Counted from the stretch's first letter, positions 25,040 to 33,380 are shown. The stretch: 64,000 nucleotides of DNA from Clostridiales bacterium UBA3758 (GCA_002371675.1 DFGE01000015.1:1-64000); one strand, 5' to 3'. Made by a program: numbers and translations. Notes: a model not told the origin generated them from the sequence alone.

Positions 25040-25762
25040 ATGATCGACACGTCATACTATGAGATCCTTCTGACGGGGCTGCCTGGGGAGCTGACGGTGC
25101 AAAAGCTGGTCCACGGGATCTCCTGGACGGCGGCGGTGCTCAGCGACGGCCGGACGGGCGTCGCCATGCACACCCCGGGCGAGACGGTCCCGCGGATGTT
25201 TGAAAGTCTGCTCGGCTTGCCGCTCAGTCAGGCCGGACAGGCCATGCTCTCTTGGAATATGGAGGAGGCCAGCGAGGCCTTCGCCGCGGTCAACGCCTTC
25301 TATAACCACGACGGCTGCGGCTTTGTAAAGACTGACGCCAAAACGCTGGACGGCGTCGAGATCCGCGGCCGCACGGTGGGGATGGTGGGCATGATGATCG
25401 GTCACAGCAACATGACGCAGGAGGATTTTACCTCCGCCAAGAAGCTGTACATCATGGACCGGGAAGAAAAAGCCGGAGCCCTGCCGGACAGCGCAAGCGA
25501 GTTCTATCTGCCGATGTGCGATCTCGTGATCATCACCGGCAGTGCGGCCATCAACAAGACCATGCCGCGCCTGCTGGAGCTGAGCCGGAACGCTGAGGTC
25601 ATCCTTACCGGGCCGACAGTAACCTGCTGCCCAGAACTGCTGAAGTTGGGTATCAGCAGACTTAGCGGCCGTGTCATCACGGAAAGCGACGCCATGCTCA
25701 AGGCCATCGTGGAAAAGCGCACCTCGGTCAACCGCTTTTCCGCGGCGTATCAGGTGCCGTGA
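25040..25762 (+). CDS. DUF4213/DUF364 putative heavy-metal chelation protein
   Basis: A 240-aa protein with an N-terminal DUF4213-like part (SDGRTGVAMHTPG...) and a C-terminal Rossmann-like DUF364 part (GRTVGMVGMMIGH, LVIITGSAAINKTMPRLLEL, VILTGPTVTCCPELLKLGISRLSG). Pfam labels this pair 'putative heavy-metal chelation', and such genes cluster with metal transport and radical-SAM genes. It begins one base after hypB, so it is co-translated with it. Last gene of the promoter D unit, followed by a strong terminator. The biochemical activity is not established. Confidence 0.82.
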   Translation: MIDTSYYEILLTGLPGELTVQKLVHGISWTAAVLSDGRTGVAMHTPGETVPRMFESLLGLPLSQAGQAMLSWNMEEASEAFAAVNAFYNHDGCGFVKTDAKTLDGVEIRGRTVGMVGMMIGHSNMTQEDFTSAKKLYIMDREEKAGALPDSASEFYLPMCDLVIITGSAAINKTMPRLLELSRNAEVILTGPTVTCCPELLKLGISRLSGRVITESDAMLKAIVEKRTSVNRFSAAYQVP

Positions 25763-25823
25763 ACCATCGGCGGCAGCTCCTTCCCGGATAAGGAAACTCC
25801 ACGAGGGTATAACGAAAAAGAAA

Positions 25824-25851
25824 CGAGGATGGGATCAGCGCCCCATCCTCG
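25824..25851. terminator. Bidirectional terminator closing the metal cluster
   Basis: CGAGGATGGG / CCCATCCTCG with an 8-base loop; T-rich sequence on both sides (CTTTATATT on the plus strand, TTTCTTTTT on the minus). It separates the promoter D unit from the convergent small genes. Confidence 0.85.
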
Positions 25852-25862
25852 CTTTATATTAT

Positions 25863-26144
25863 CTAGATTTCCTTCATCGCCCCGTCGGTCAGCACATCGA
25901 TCATGATCTTCGCGGCCAGGCGAAAAGCGTAGATGAAGGTCTCACAATCCGTGAGCACGTTCACCTCCCGCTGGGCAGTCATGTAGTCCTCAAACATTTC
26001 CTTCTGCTTTTCCGTGAGTGTGTCCGTCAGTGCGTCCCCGGCTCTTACGACTTCATCCAGCGCCTTTGCGTACTGACTGTTGCGCTTGAAGCTCCGCTCA
26101 CTGGGGCGAACGTCGCCGAGGTAAAGATCTTCCAGAATCAGCAT
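25863..26144 (-). CDS. DUF6809-like small protein
   Basis: A 93-aa mostly helical acidic protein (LEDLYLGDVRPSERSF at the start; TEKQKEMFEDYMTAQREVN in the middle). It resembles DUF6809, a family seen with TnpV on gut Firmicute elements, with no known function. GGAGGTG precedes the ATG. It lies 13 bases after tnpV, in one unit. Confidence 0.7.
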   Translation of the reverse strand: MLILEDLYLGDVRPSERSFKRNSQYAKALDEVVRAGDALTDTLTEKQKEMFEDYMTAQREVNVLTDCETFIYAFRLAAKIMIDVLTDGAMKEI

Positions 26145-26157
26145 CTCGACACCTCCA

Positions 26158-26508
26158 TCAGCAGTATACGAGTTCGCTCAGCACGATCTCCTCCGCCCGA
26201 CTGCGGATGCTGTTCATGCGGCGCACCCATTCCATCTGATCAGTGGCCTTGAGCGCTTCGGTCACACCTTCTTGTTTGGTCATCTGCCGGATAAGCAGTT
26301 CCAAGCGCTCCTCACAGGCTCCGTCGATTTCGGCCAAATGCTGAAACAACTTCCCGGACAGAAGCAGATTGGAGTACAGTGCCGGACGGTGCTCCTTCAA
26401 ATAGCATTTGCGCATCCGGCCATACTTGCCAATAGGCTGTACTTCGGTATCTTCAAACACAAGATTGGGGAGATAATAATCTCCGGATTTATGGTATTGG
26501 ATGGTCAT
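26158..26508 (-). CDS. tnpV: TnpV family transposon-encoded protein
   Basis: A 116-aa protein matching TnpV of Tn4451-type elements: GKYGRMRKCYLKEHRPALYSNLLLSGKL, then LLIRQMTKQEGVTEALKATDQMEWVRRMNSIRSRAEEIVLSELVY. TnpV accompanies mobile elements of Clostridia; its function is not known. AGGAGA precedes the ATG. It is the rightmost gene of the element. Confidence 0.9.
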   Translation of the reverse strand: MTIQYHKSGDYYLPNLVFEDTEVQPIGKYGRMRKCYLKEHRPALYSNLLLSGKLFQHLAEIDGACEERLELLIRQMTKQEGVTEALKATDQMEWVRRMNSIRSRAEEIVLSELVYC

Positions 26509-26540
26509 TATAGTTGTCTCCTTCTAAAACTCTATAGGTT

Positions 26541-26813
26541 ATTCCAGTTGAATATCCTGTTAGGTACGAATCAATTCCAGTCATTTTTACAGTCATTTCT
26601 TCCAGACACATTAGATTTTCATGTTTACTCCCTATGCAGGAAGCATTTCAAAAACCAAGTCGGGTGACCTCTTGAATGAAAACATGGGATTCAATTCTGT
26701 ACTGCCCATAATTGTTGCCTGATGGATGATTCCAGTCGGATTTCTACGGGCTTCGGGAGCCTCTATATACTTATATATAAGCCAAAATTTCCGACTGTAA
26801 ATTTGACTGGAAT
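26541..26813. repeat. Candidate integrase arm-type sites (right end)
   Basis: ATTCCAGT at 26541, ATTCCAGTC at 26574 and 26729 and the inverse GACTGGAAT at 26805 repeat the word found twice inside the left end at 1286-1305. The 400-base gene-free stretch 26509-26915 that holds them is AT-rich and contains no supported gene, as expected for an attachment arm region. Confidence 0.5.
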
Positions 26814-26915
26814 GAAGAAGAAACACAATGTTCTGACCATTAAAAATAGTTTTTAAAATGATTTAATTGTTGCATTTTCGTGAACTTTTTCGCTACAAAA
26901 AGTTACGGGGCGCTC

Positions 26916-26961
26916 AATGGCATTCAAGAGGTCAGCGGTTCGATCCCGCTTATCTCCACCA
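26916..26961 (+). repeat. attR: second copy of the tRNA-Ala 3' end
   Basis: 46 bases identical to 1174-1219, from the anticodon loop to the CCA. Upstream the match to the left copy stops (GCGCTC here against GCGCTTG there) and the anticodon stem no longer pairs, so this copy is not a functional tRNA. It marks the right boundary of the integrated element. Confidence 0.85.
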
Positions 26962-26973
26962 AAGGGTACGATA

Positions 26974-27005
26974 AAAGGCTTGTTTTCTTACGAAAACAAG
27001 CCTTT
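26974..27005 (+). terminator. Terminator behind the tRNA-Ala 3' end
   Basis: AAAGGCTTGTTTTC / GAAAACAAGCCTTT with a 4-base loop, followed by CCCTTTT. Probably the original terminator of the tRNA transcription unit. Confidence 0.75.
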
Positions 27006-27080
27006 CCCTTTTCTATAACTACATATCGGGATGAAGTTGGCACGATCCACCGCCATTCAAGCATCCTCTCTCCTGCTGAC

Positions 27081-27126
27081 AAAGGCCGTTTCCACGTTCA
27101 AAAGATCGTGAAAGCGGCCTTTTTTG
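27081..27126 (+). terminator. Rho-independent terminator
   Basis: AAAGGCCGTTTCCACG / CGTGAAAGCGGCCTTT with a 10-base loop and one mismatch, then TTTTGC. It lies between the element end and the GIY-YIG gene, which is convergent with it. Confidence 0.75.
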
Positions 27127-27139
27127 CTGCCCGGAAATA

Positions 27140-27151
27140 TGTCTCACCGTG
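27140..27151. repeat. 12-bp direct repeat, left flank of the GIY-YIG gene
   Basis: TGTCTCACCGTG here is repeated at 28067-28078. The first copy extends into a palindrome, GTCTCACCGTGAGAC. Together they bracket a 915-base unit holding only the GIY-YIG gene. Confidence 0.5.
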
Positions 27152-27176
27152 AGACACAAAGCAAGCTATCCCCTAT

Positions 27177-28022
27177 TCAATAGTTGTCATTCAGGCCATA
27201 CTGAACGGAGAGGAGCTTATTCTTGTAAAGCCTTTCACATTCTAATACTTCCTGCCTATCTTTCTTTATAGGAAATACTTCAAGGATAGAATACTGGAAG
27301 TTGTGACAGTATTCCGGATCAGCATTGATCAGCTCAATAAGACGCTTATTTCCGCCGTGCTTAGTCCGGGCATATTCACTCCATAGTCCCCAAATGCCAC
27401 CTTGTTCACCGCTGGCAGAGCCAACATAATGCTTTCCCGTTCTTTTATCCGTTATCAGATAAACACCCGCTACTGCGGAGAGTTTATCATACCATTCTTT
27501 GTATGCGGACTGATTGTAGACTATGGTATGCAAGGTATCAAAAGACAGGATAACATCTTCATAGCTCTTAAAGCGTATTTCCGATTGAGCAGGTCTGATT
27601 TCAAGTATCTCTTTCTCTGTTGTGCCATTTTGACACCAGTTGATCGTGCCGCGCCCCCAATCAATCACGAGCCGATCTTTAAGATCAGAAAGAATATCTA
27701 ATGGCTCTAATTGATAGATCACGCAGTTATCATCCATTCCTGAATCGAAAACAAAGTTTTCAGGCAGTAAGGACTTATCGAATGGAACAGAGCCCACCAC
27801 GCGAAAACAGCCTTGATAAATGCCGTTTGTCCTTTCCGTTCCAAGAAAACTGATTATCGTGTCACATCCTTGAAATCGTGTCCGCGTCTGGACCGACTGA
27901 TAAACGTCAAGCAATCCAGCCGCATAGTTTCCGGCTACAATTTCATTCGTGAGATTGTGGCGGATTAGTTTTGTTCTTTTCCAATCAATATCTTGCCCCG
28001 CAAATAACTGTTGTAGCTTCAT
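27177..28022 (-). CDS. GIY-YIG nuclease family protein
   Basis: A 281-aa protein whose C-terminal ~100 aa are a GIY-YIG endonuclease domain: GVYLITDKRTGKHYVGSA carries the GIY and YIG equivalents (GVY, YVG), then GLWSEYARTKHGGNKRLIEL, and the metal-binding Glu in ECERLYKNKL. The first 180 aa are an uncharacterised domain that may give DNA specificity. GGAGGGAG precedes the ATG. It is a stand-alone gene, AT-richer than the chromosome around it, between 12-bp direct repeats, so it looks like a small mobile or homing-type unit. Function in defence or mobility is inference. Confidence 0.82.
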   Translation of the reverse strand: MKLQQLFAGQDIDWKRTKLIRHNLTNEIVAGNYAAGLLDVYQSVQTRTRFQGCDTIISFLGTERTNGIYQGCFRVVGSVPFDKSLLPENFVFDSGMDDNCVIYQLEPLDILSDLKDRLVIDWGRGTINWCQNGTTEKEILEIRPAQSEIRFKSYEDVILSFDTLHTIVYNQSAYKEWYDKLSAVAGVYLITDKRTGKHYVGSASGEQGGIWGLWSEYARTKHGGNKRLIELINADPEYCHNFQYSILEVFPIKKDRQEVLECERLYKNKLLSVQYGLNDNY

Positions 28023-28066
28023 ATATTTCTCCCTCCTGTCAAATCCTTTTGCTACCGGTGAAAACT

Positions 28067-28078
28067 TGTCTCACCGTG
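28067..28078. repeat. 12-bp direct repeat, right flank of the GIY-YIG gene
   Basis: Second copy of TGTCTCACCGTG. It falls exactly where the start codon of the adhesin-like frame would be expected. Confidence 0.5.
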
Positions 28079-28446
28079 TAAAAACGAAATGGACAAAGCG
28101 GCTGGCCGTGACGCTTTGTACCATGCTTCTCATGTGCGCGGCTTTACCTGTATGCGCCTTTGCCGACGACGTGCATATCTTCACCGCCTACCAGCCGTTT
28201 ATGTACTTTGAAAAATATGACGGCGTATGGGGCGATCTCGGTACGCCGCCTCACTCTGTCGTGGAAACCGGCCAGCCAGCCTACTGTCTGCAAATGAGCA
28301 TGGAAAGCCCTTATGGAGACGGCTATGACGTGACGGACGGCTCGCAGTATTACACTCCGACCATTCTGAACGGACTGAAAGCGATCCTCGCGCATGGCTA
28401 TCCGGCCTCGACGGGCGGCTTTACGGACAACGAGGCGCAGACCGCA
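28079..28446 (+). pseudogene. Fragment of a thioester-domain surface adhesin
   Basis: The frame begins with an export signal (KTKWTKRLAVTLCTMLLMCAALPVCAFA) but has lost its start codon at the 12-bp repeat. The next segment resembles TQXA/thioester domains of cell-wall adhesins: QPAYCLQM with the Cys and YYTPTILNGLKAILAHGYP, ending at DNEAQTA. After 28446 the similarity stops and unrelated sequence leads into the TetR gene end. So both ends are missing. Gene loss is visible; which event caused it is not. Confidence 0.65.
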
Positions 28447-28534
28447 GGGAATACTTTCGTATTTTCAAGGGCTGGAACGAAGCATCAGCTCAATTCTGCC
28501 CGCGAAAACCGACAGGGGTTCAAGTCCCCTCACC

Positions 28535-29074
28535 CTATGGTGTGACGTACTGTGTCAGCAGCTTCGCCATCGTATCAACAGGCTCCTTGCAGCCATGCTT
28601 CAACCACCGTTCTACCACCTTAATAGCTCCACCGAGCGTAAAGATATAGTGATACAGGCTGTCTGTGCGGTTTTCATCTTCCGGAGCTGTTTCGGCTGCC
28701 CAGATCTCGTGAAACATGGCTTCCAAATACTCTGGCGCGGACAACCGCTCCAGATAACCCCGATAAAAATGTCGGTAGCGGTATACAAAATCCAGAGCCA
28801 CGCGAAAGCCGTCTTCGCTCATATAATTGCTGAAATGAACATTTGCTTCATCAAAGGCGCGGATATGCTCCACACGAAGAATCGAATCGATATCGGCCCA
28901 GAGGTCGTAGAGGCTCTCATAATGGGCATAAAAGGTCGAACGGTTGATTCCGGAGACAGCGCAGAGCTCCTTGACCGTGATATCCTTCAGCTCGTTCTTC
29001 TCCAAAAGCCGCGCCATGGTCTGCTGAATCAGCTCATGGGTGAACTGATAATGGCTGTTTTTCTTGGTGTTCAT
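28535..29074 (-). CDS. TetR/AcrR-family transcriptional regulator
   Basis: A 179-aa one-component regulator: N-terminal HTH (IQQTMARLLEKNELKDITVKELCAVSGINRSTFYAHYES, residues about 15-53), then a TetR_C-type helical ligand domain (FVYRYRHFYRGYL). The ATG at 29074 has GGAG 9 bases before it. It is divergent from the GH5/symporter unit and its promoter occupies the same 120-base gap, so control of the glycosidase genes is plausible but unproven. Confidence 0.88.
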   Translation of the reverse strand: MNTKKNSHYQFTHELIQQTMARLLEKNELKDITVKELCAVSGINRSTFYAHYESLYDLWADIDSILRVEHIRAFDEANVHFSNYMSEDGFRVALDFVYRYRHFYRGYLERLSAPEYLEAMFHEIWAAETAPEDENRTDSLYHYIFTLGGAIKVVERWLKHGCKEPVDTMAKLLTQYVTP

Positions 29075-29139
29075 GTGTCTCAACTCCTCATGCTTTCAAA
29101 AATCCAACACGAATTGCGAGATTGATGGTTGTTGTCGGT

Positions 29140-29168
29140 ATTGTAGCATGGTAGATTTAGATTGTAAA
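29140..29168 (-). promoter_or_regulatory. Promoter of the TetR gene
   Basis: On the minus strand TTTACA (29168-29163), 17-bp spacer, TACAAT (29145-29140), about 65 bases before the start codon. It lies in the divergent gap with the GH5 gene. Confidence 0.65.
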
Positions 29169-29197
29169 TAAGAAAACCTGGGGATGGAGGGCAGAAA

Positions 29198-30292
29198 ATG
29201 CAGATCAAAGGCGTCAATTTCGGCGGTTGGCTGGTACTGGAAAAGTGGATCGCTCCTGAGCTTTTCGCGGGAACCGAAGCGGAGGACGAATACCATCTGG
29301 CGCGTGTACTTCCGGAAGAAGAGTACCGGGAGCGGATGGAGAAGCACCGCAAGAGCTTTATCCGCGAAGAGGACTTCCGATTTCTCTCCGAACAGGGGAT
29401 CAACACGATCCGTATCCCCATCCCGTTTTACATTTTCGGAGACCGCGCTCCCTATCTCGGCTGCATCGAGTATCTGGACTTCGCCCTGGATATGGCGGAG
29501 AAATACGGCCTGAAGATCCTGATCGACCTGCACATGGTGCCGGGCAGCCAGAACGGCTTTGATAACGGCGGCATCTGCGGCGTGTGCAAGTGGTCCGGCA
29601 TGCCGGAGGAAGTGGATTTCTGCCTGCGGCTTCTGGAAAAACTGGCTCTCCGCTACGGACACAGAGACGGCCTTTGGGGAATCCAGCCGCTGAACGAGCC
29701 GATCACCGACGCACTGACCGGGGACATCCCCTGGGAACAGGTCTGGATTCGCAACATCTACCCGCCCAAAAGCGCGGAAGAGGAGGCCGGGTCCGCTCCG
29801 ATCAAAATGGAATTCCTGCGGAAATTCTATGAAGACGCTTATATGCGCGTCATGCCGCACCTGGACGAGGACAAGTTTTTTATGATCCACGACGCCTTCC
29901 GCACGGCGATGTGGAAAGATTTCATGCCCCGGGAGCAGTACCGGAACGTGGTGCTGGACACGCACTTCTATTTCGGCTCTGTGGAGGCCGGCGGCTGCCC
30001 TAAGGCATTAGAGGCCTATAAGGGGATCGTCGAGGGGCGCTTCTATCCGATCCTGGATGAAATGAGCGGGTATTTCCCGGTCGTGACCGGCGAGTGGAGC
30101 CTGGACAGCGGCTATGCCAAGGATCTGCCGGATCGGCAGGACAAGGAAAACGCTTACCGGGCCGTGGCGGAGATCCAGCAAAAAGCGTGGGAACGGATTG
30201 CCGGTTCCTTCTTCTGGACCTATCGCATCCTCTCCGATTCTCCCGATGCGGATGCGTGGAGCTTTGAAAAAGCAATCAAGTGGATGAAATAA
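29198..30292 (+). CDS. Glycoside hydrolase family 5, exo-beta-1,3-glucanase-like
   Basis: A 364-aa cytoplasmic GH5 enzyme (no signal peptide). It opens with the GVNFGGWLVLEKWI motif of exo-1,3-glucanase-type GH5, has NTIRIPIPFY, the acid/base Glu in LNEP (residue 167) and the nucleophile Glu in GEWSLD (residue 299). It is expected to hydrolyse short beta-glucosides brought in by the symporter encoded 33 bases downstream. GGAGGG precedes the start. Exact linkage is not determined by sequence alone. Confidence 0.87.
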   Translation: MQIKGVNFGGWLVLEKWIAPELFAGTEAEDEYHLARVLPEEEYRERMEKHRKSFIREEDFRFLSEQGINTIRIPIPFYIFGDRAPYLGCIEYLDFALDMAEKYGLKILIDLHMVPGSQNGFDNGGICGVCKWSGMPEEVDFCLRLLEKLALRYGHRDGLWGIQPLNEPITDALTGDIPWEQVWIRNIYPPKSAEEEAGSAPIKMEFLRKFYEDAYMRVMPHLDEDKFFMIHDAFRTAMWKDFMPREQYRNVVLDTHFYFGSVEAGGCPKALEAYKGIVEGRFYPILDEMSGYFPVVTGEWSLDSGYAKDLPDRQDKENAYRAVAEIQQKAWERIAGSFFWTYRILSDSPDADAWSFEKAIKWMK

Positions 30293-30325
30293 AACGACAA
30301 TAAAAGGAAACGGAGGATCACGGAA

Positions 30326-32017
30326 ATGACCGCACAAGTCAAAAAGAAAAGCCTGCTCGACGCACCGATCTTTGACTCCCGCATCAAGTCCGCCAACACC
30401 ACCAAGGCGGAGTCGTGGCTGGGTTACTTTGCCGGCCCGGCGCTCATGTTCATCGTTTACATCTGTCTGGGCGGCAGCTACCTGAACCAGTTTTATACGG
30501 ACGTTCTGGGCCTGTCCGGCGTCTTCCTGACCTGGATGCCCGCGATCTCCAAGGCGGTCGACGCCATCACGAACATCATCATGGGCCGCATCATCGACAA
30601 GACCCGCACCAGGCATGGTAAGGCGAGACCCTATCTGCTGCTGGGCGGCCCGCTGATCATCCTTTCGGCCTTCCTGCTCTATGCGGTCCCGAAGGCCAAC
30701 CCCACCGTTCAGATGGTGTGGATCGTGGTCAGCTACAACCTCTTCTTCGCCTTCGCCTTTACCATCTACAACATGTCCCACACGCTGATGGTGCCGCTGT
30801 CCACCCGCAATACCAAGCAGCGTGACACGCTGGCACTGCTTACGAACGCCGGCGTCAATATGGTCCCCGGCTTCCTCGTGACCATCGTGATGCCCATTAT
30901 GATCAATGCCTTCGGCGTGGGCAAGGATTCTCAGGGCACCTGGATCGCCATGATGAGCGTTCTCAGCTGCTTTGCTCTTCCGGCCTGCCTGCTGGAGTAC
31001 TACTTCACAAAAGAGCGCGTCACCGAGGACGCCATGGCCGCAGGGAAGGATCCCAAGGAAGATGTGGTTGCGTTTAAAGAGCAGGTCAAGGCCTGCTTTG
31101 GCAACAAGTACTGGCGTCTCATCATGGGCTATGCCCTGATCTGGCAGCTCTCCACCGTGCTGTCCACCCAGTCCATGCTCTACTACTGCAACTGGGTTCT
31201 GGCCCGTTCCGTGGACGGCGGCACCGGACTGCAGGTACTGGTCAACGTGATCGGCCAGGCGCCGCTCGGCATCGGTGTCATCATCCTCTGGCCGCTGGTC
31301 GGCAAATTCGGCAAACGCCGCGTCACTGCCATCGGTCTCGTGATCGCCGTGGTCGGCTGCGCGCTGGGCCTGCTGTTCTCCTTTGCCGCCGAGGTCAACT
31401 TCACGCTGATCCTCCTCGCGCTGATCATCAAGTCCATCGGCACCGTGCCTACCTATGTTATGGCCGCGCAGATCGCCGAGAGCCTTGACCACATTGAGTA
31501 TTCCAACAAGTTCCGTGCGGATGGCTGCTCCGCCTCCATTTACAGCGTTATCATCACCGTCTGCACCGGTATTGCCAGTTCCATCCTGCTGGGCGGCATC
31601 TCCGCCCTGGGCTATCAGGCGCCCGCCTCTACCGTGCAGGAGATCACCCAGACGGTAGGTGTTCGGAACTTCTTCACCTTCTGCTTCTTCGGCACGCCGC
31701 TGATCTCCGCCGCGGTGAGCGCTGTGATCATGCTCTTCTATAAGGTCGAGGATGAGATGCCCCAGATCACCGCCAGCATCAGCGCCTTCCACCGCGCCGA
31801 GGCCGAGGCGAGAGGCGAGGTCTACGTTTCCCCGGAGGAGAAGGCCCGTCTGGAGCAGGAGGAAAACGACCGCATCGCGGAAGAAAACCGCCTCAAAGAG
31901 CTGAAGGCCAAATGCGAAAAGAAGGGCCTGAACTTTGAGGAAGAAGAGGCCAGGTACCAGGCAAAGCTCGCCGAAAAGAAGGCAAAAGCCGAGGCCAAGG
32001 CCGCTAAGCGTAAATAA
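30326..32017 (+). CDS. GPH (MelB-type) sugar:cation symporter
   Basis: A 563-aa MFS transporter of the glycoside-pentoside-hexuronide family: about 12 helices, the DAITNIIMGRIIDKTRTRHGKARPYLL loop typical of MelB/XynP, and a long C-terminal tail (about residues 490-563) that is a charged Glu/Lys/Ala coiled coil, unusual for the family. It would import an oligosaccharide with Na+ or H+. It is co-transcribed with the GH5 enzyme and ends at a strong terminator. Confidence 0.88.
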   Translation: MTAQVKKKSLLDAPIFDSRIKSANTTKAESWLGYFAGPALMFIVYICLGGSYLNQFYTDVLGLSGVFLTWMPAISKAVDAITNIIMGRIIDKTRTRHGKARPYLLLGGPLIILSAFLLYAVPKANPTVQMVWIVVSYNLFFAFAFTIYNMSHTLMVPLSTRNTKQRDTLALLTNAGVNMVPGFLVTIVMPIMINAFGVGKDSQGTWIAMMSVLSCFALPACLLEYYFTKERVTEDAMAAGKDPKEDVVAFKEQVKACFGNKYWRLIMGYALIWQLSTVLSTQSMLYYCNWVLARSVDGGTGLQVLVNVIGQAPLGIGVIILWPLVGKFGKRRVTAIGLVIAVVGCALGLLFSFAAEVNFTLILLALIIKSIGTVPTYVMAAQIAESLDHIEYSNKFRADGCSASIYSVIITVCTGIASSILLGGISALGYQAPASTVQEITQTVGVRNFFTFCFFGTPLISAAVSAVIMLFYKVEDEMPQITASISAFHRAEAEARGEVYVSPEEKARLEQEENDRIAEENRLKELKAKCEKKGLNFEEEEARYQAKLAEKKAKAEAKAAKRK

Positions 32018-32028
32018 CAGGTAACGTA

Positions 32029-32070
32029 CTCGCCGGGACAGTCTGCTGACTGTCCCGGCGAGCGGTTTTT
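32029..32070 (+). terminator. Strong Rho-independent terminator
   Basis: 15-bp perfect stem CTCGCCGGGACAGTC / GACTGTCCCGGCGAG with a 4-base loop, then CGGTTTTT. It closes the GH5-symporter unit and lies at the end of the convergent AraC gene. Confidence 0.92.
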
Positions 32071-33277
32071 ATCCTTCGATCCCGTTTCTCTGCCGATACT
32101 CGGTCGGCGTCATGCCGACGGCCTTCCGGAATTCAGCCGTAAAATAGCTCTGGGAGCTGAAGCCGAGACTGTGACAGATGTTCTGGATCGAGTCGTTGCT
32201 GCTGAGAAGCGCGAGCTTGGCAAGCTCGATCCGGCGCGCGCGCAGATACTGCTGCATCGTCTGTCCGGTCTGCTTTTTGAACTCTCTGGCCAAATAGGAA
32301 ACCGAGTAACCCATTTCATCCGCAATGTCCGGTATGCTCGGCGTATTCTCCAGGTGCGTGTCCAAGTATTGGAACAGCTTTTGAAACAGCGGCGAGACCC
32401 CTGCATAGCGGCAATCATGAACCCGCTGCACAAAGTCATCCTGCATCCTGCTGTTGATGCCTGCCACTTTCTCAAAGCTCCCGGCACTCTCTACACTGTT
32501 GATATACCGGTCGCTGAGCGTGTAGGCGAGTTCCGGCGAGAGCCCTCCGCGGATCGCCGCGCGCGTGCAAAGCGCTGTAAAAATGATGACGGCGTTCTTG
32601 ACGTGCCGCAGAGTATCGCCGCCGCCGAGCGGTACCATCTGCCCGCGTCCGACAAGCTGCCCGGCGCGCTTGCGATAGTCCAGATTTCCCTCTTCGATCA
32701 GCCGCAGAAGCTCCTGCTCCATGGCCCAGGTGCCATGGGCGGAGATTGGCTGTTGATTTTTCGGAGCTTCGGAAGAGGAGACCTTTCGGTCAAGGAAACG
32801 GAAGCCGCCTGAATCCAGATGCTCGCCGCAGAGGCAGTAATGGAGCATGAGACCGTAGTCCATCCAATGGTTGATGGGCACGATGGGCAGCGCGGAGAGT
32901 TGCCCGACCAGCTCACGCTTTTCGCCGCCGGAAATCCCAAGTGCGGAGATCGCCGCTTCCAGCAGAGGCACGGAGATATCTTCGAGGAAAACCGGACCGA
33001 TCAGATGAAATGCGAGGAGTTCACCCTCCTCCTTTTCAAAATCCAGGATCCACAGAAGCTCGGAGCAGCCGGTGATTACCACGGGGAGCTGTTCGTCCGC
33101 CAGGGAGGTAAAAAAGAACGGGGCGTCCTCATTCAAATTAAGCAATGCCGGAATATGCTGCGAGAAGGAGCAGTTGGTGTCCTTAAGCTGTAAAGACGGA
33201 TCGAGAACCGTGTAGTATAGCGCGTGGCCGCAGCCGATCAGTTCATAGAAGAACGCAAGTTTTTGGTGAAGATTCAT
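32069..33277 (-). CDS. AraC-family transcriptional regulator
   Basis: A 402-aa protein. The C-terminal ~100 aa hold the two AraC helix-turn-helix motifs (IPDIADEMGYSVSYLAREFKK and SIQNICHSLGFSSQSYFTAEFRK, then GMTPTEYR). The N-terminal 290 aa resemble PocR/YesN-type sensory regions without a clear family. It is divergent from the second symporter and the GH3-GH1-GH2-GH78-araA run, whose promoter has a poor -35, so it is the likely sugar-responsive activator of that locus. Confidence 0.88.
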   Translation of the reverse strand: MNLHQKLAFFYELIGCGHALYYTVLDPSLQLKDTNCSFSQHIPALLNLNEDAPFFFTSLADEQLPVVITGCSELLWILDFEKEEGELLAFHLIGPVFLEDISVPLLEAAISALGISGGEKRELVGQLSALPIVPINHWMDYGLMLHYCLCGEHLDSGGFRFLDRKVSSSEAPKNQQPISAHGTWAMEQELLRLIEEGNLDYRKRAGQLVGRGQMVPLGGGDTLRHVKNAVIIFTALCTRAAIRGGLSPELAYTLSDRYINSVESAGSFEKVAGINSRMQDDFVQRVHDCRYAGVSPLFQKLFQYLDTHLENTPSIPDIADEMGYSVSYLAREFKKQTGQTMQQYLRARRIELAKLALLSSNDSIQNICHSLGFSSQSYFTAEFRKAVGMTPTEYRQRNGIEG

Positions 33278-33380
33278 AGTTTCGAGGCCACCTTTTTGTG
33301 TACTAAAGCGAAAAAATCATTTGGGGCATATAACTAATAAAATAGGCAGATAAATTATAACACCTTTTTCGTTCTTTTGC

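Noticed and set aside
28514..28530. T-arm-like sequence (AGGGG TTCAAGT CCCCT), possible tRNA remnant
   Set aside because: The T arm pairs well, but the following 7 bases would need an unusual acceptor stem, no CCA follows and no other tRNA arms are visible. It might be an old attachment-site scar.
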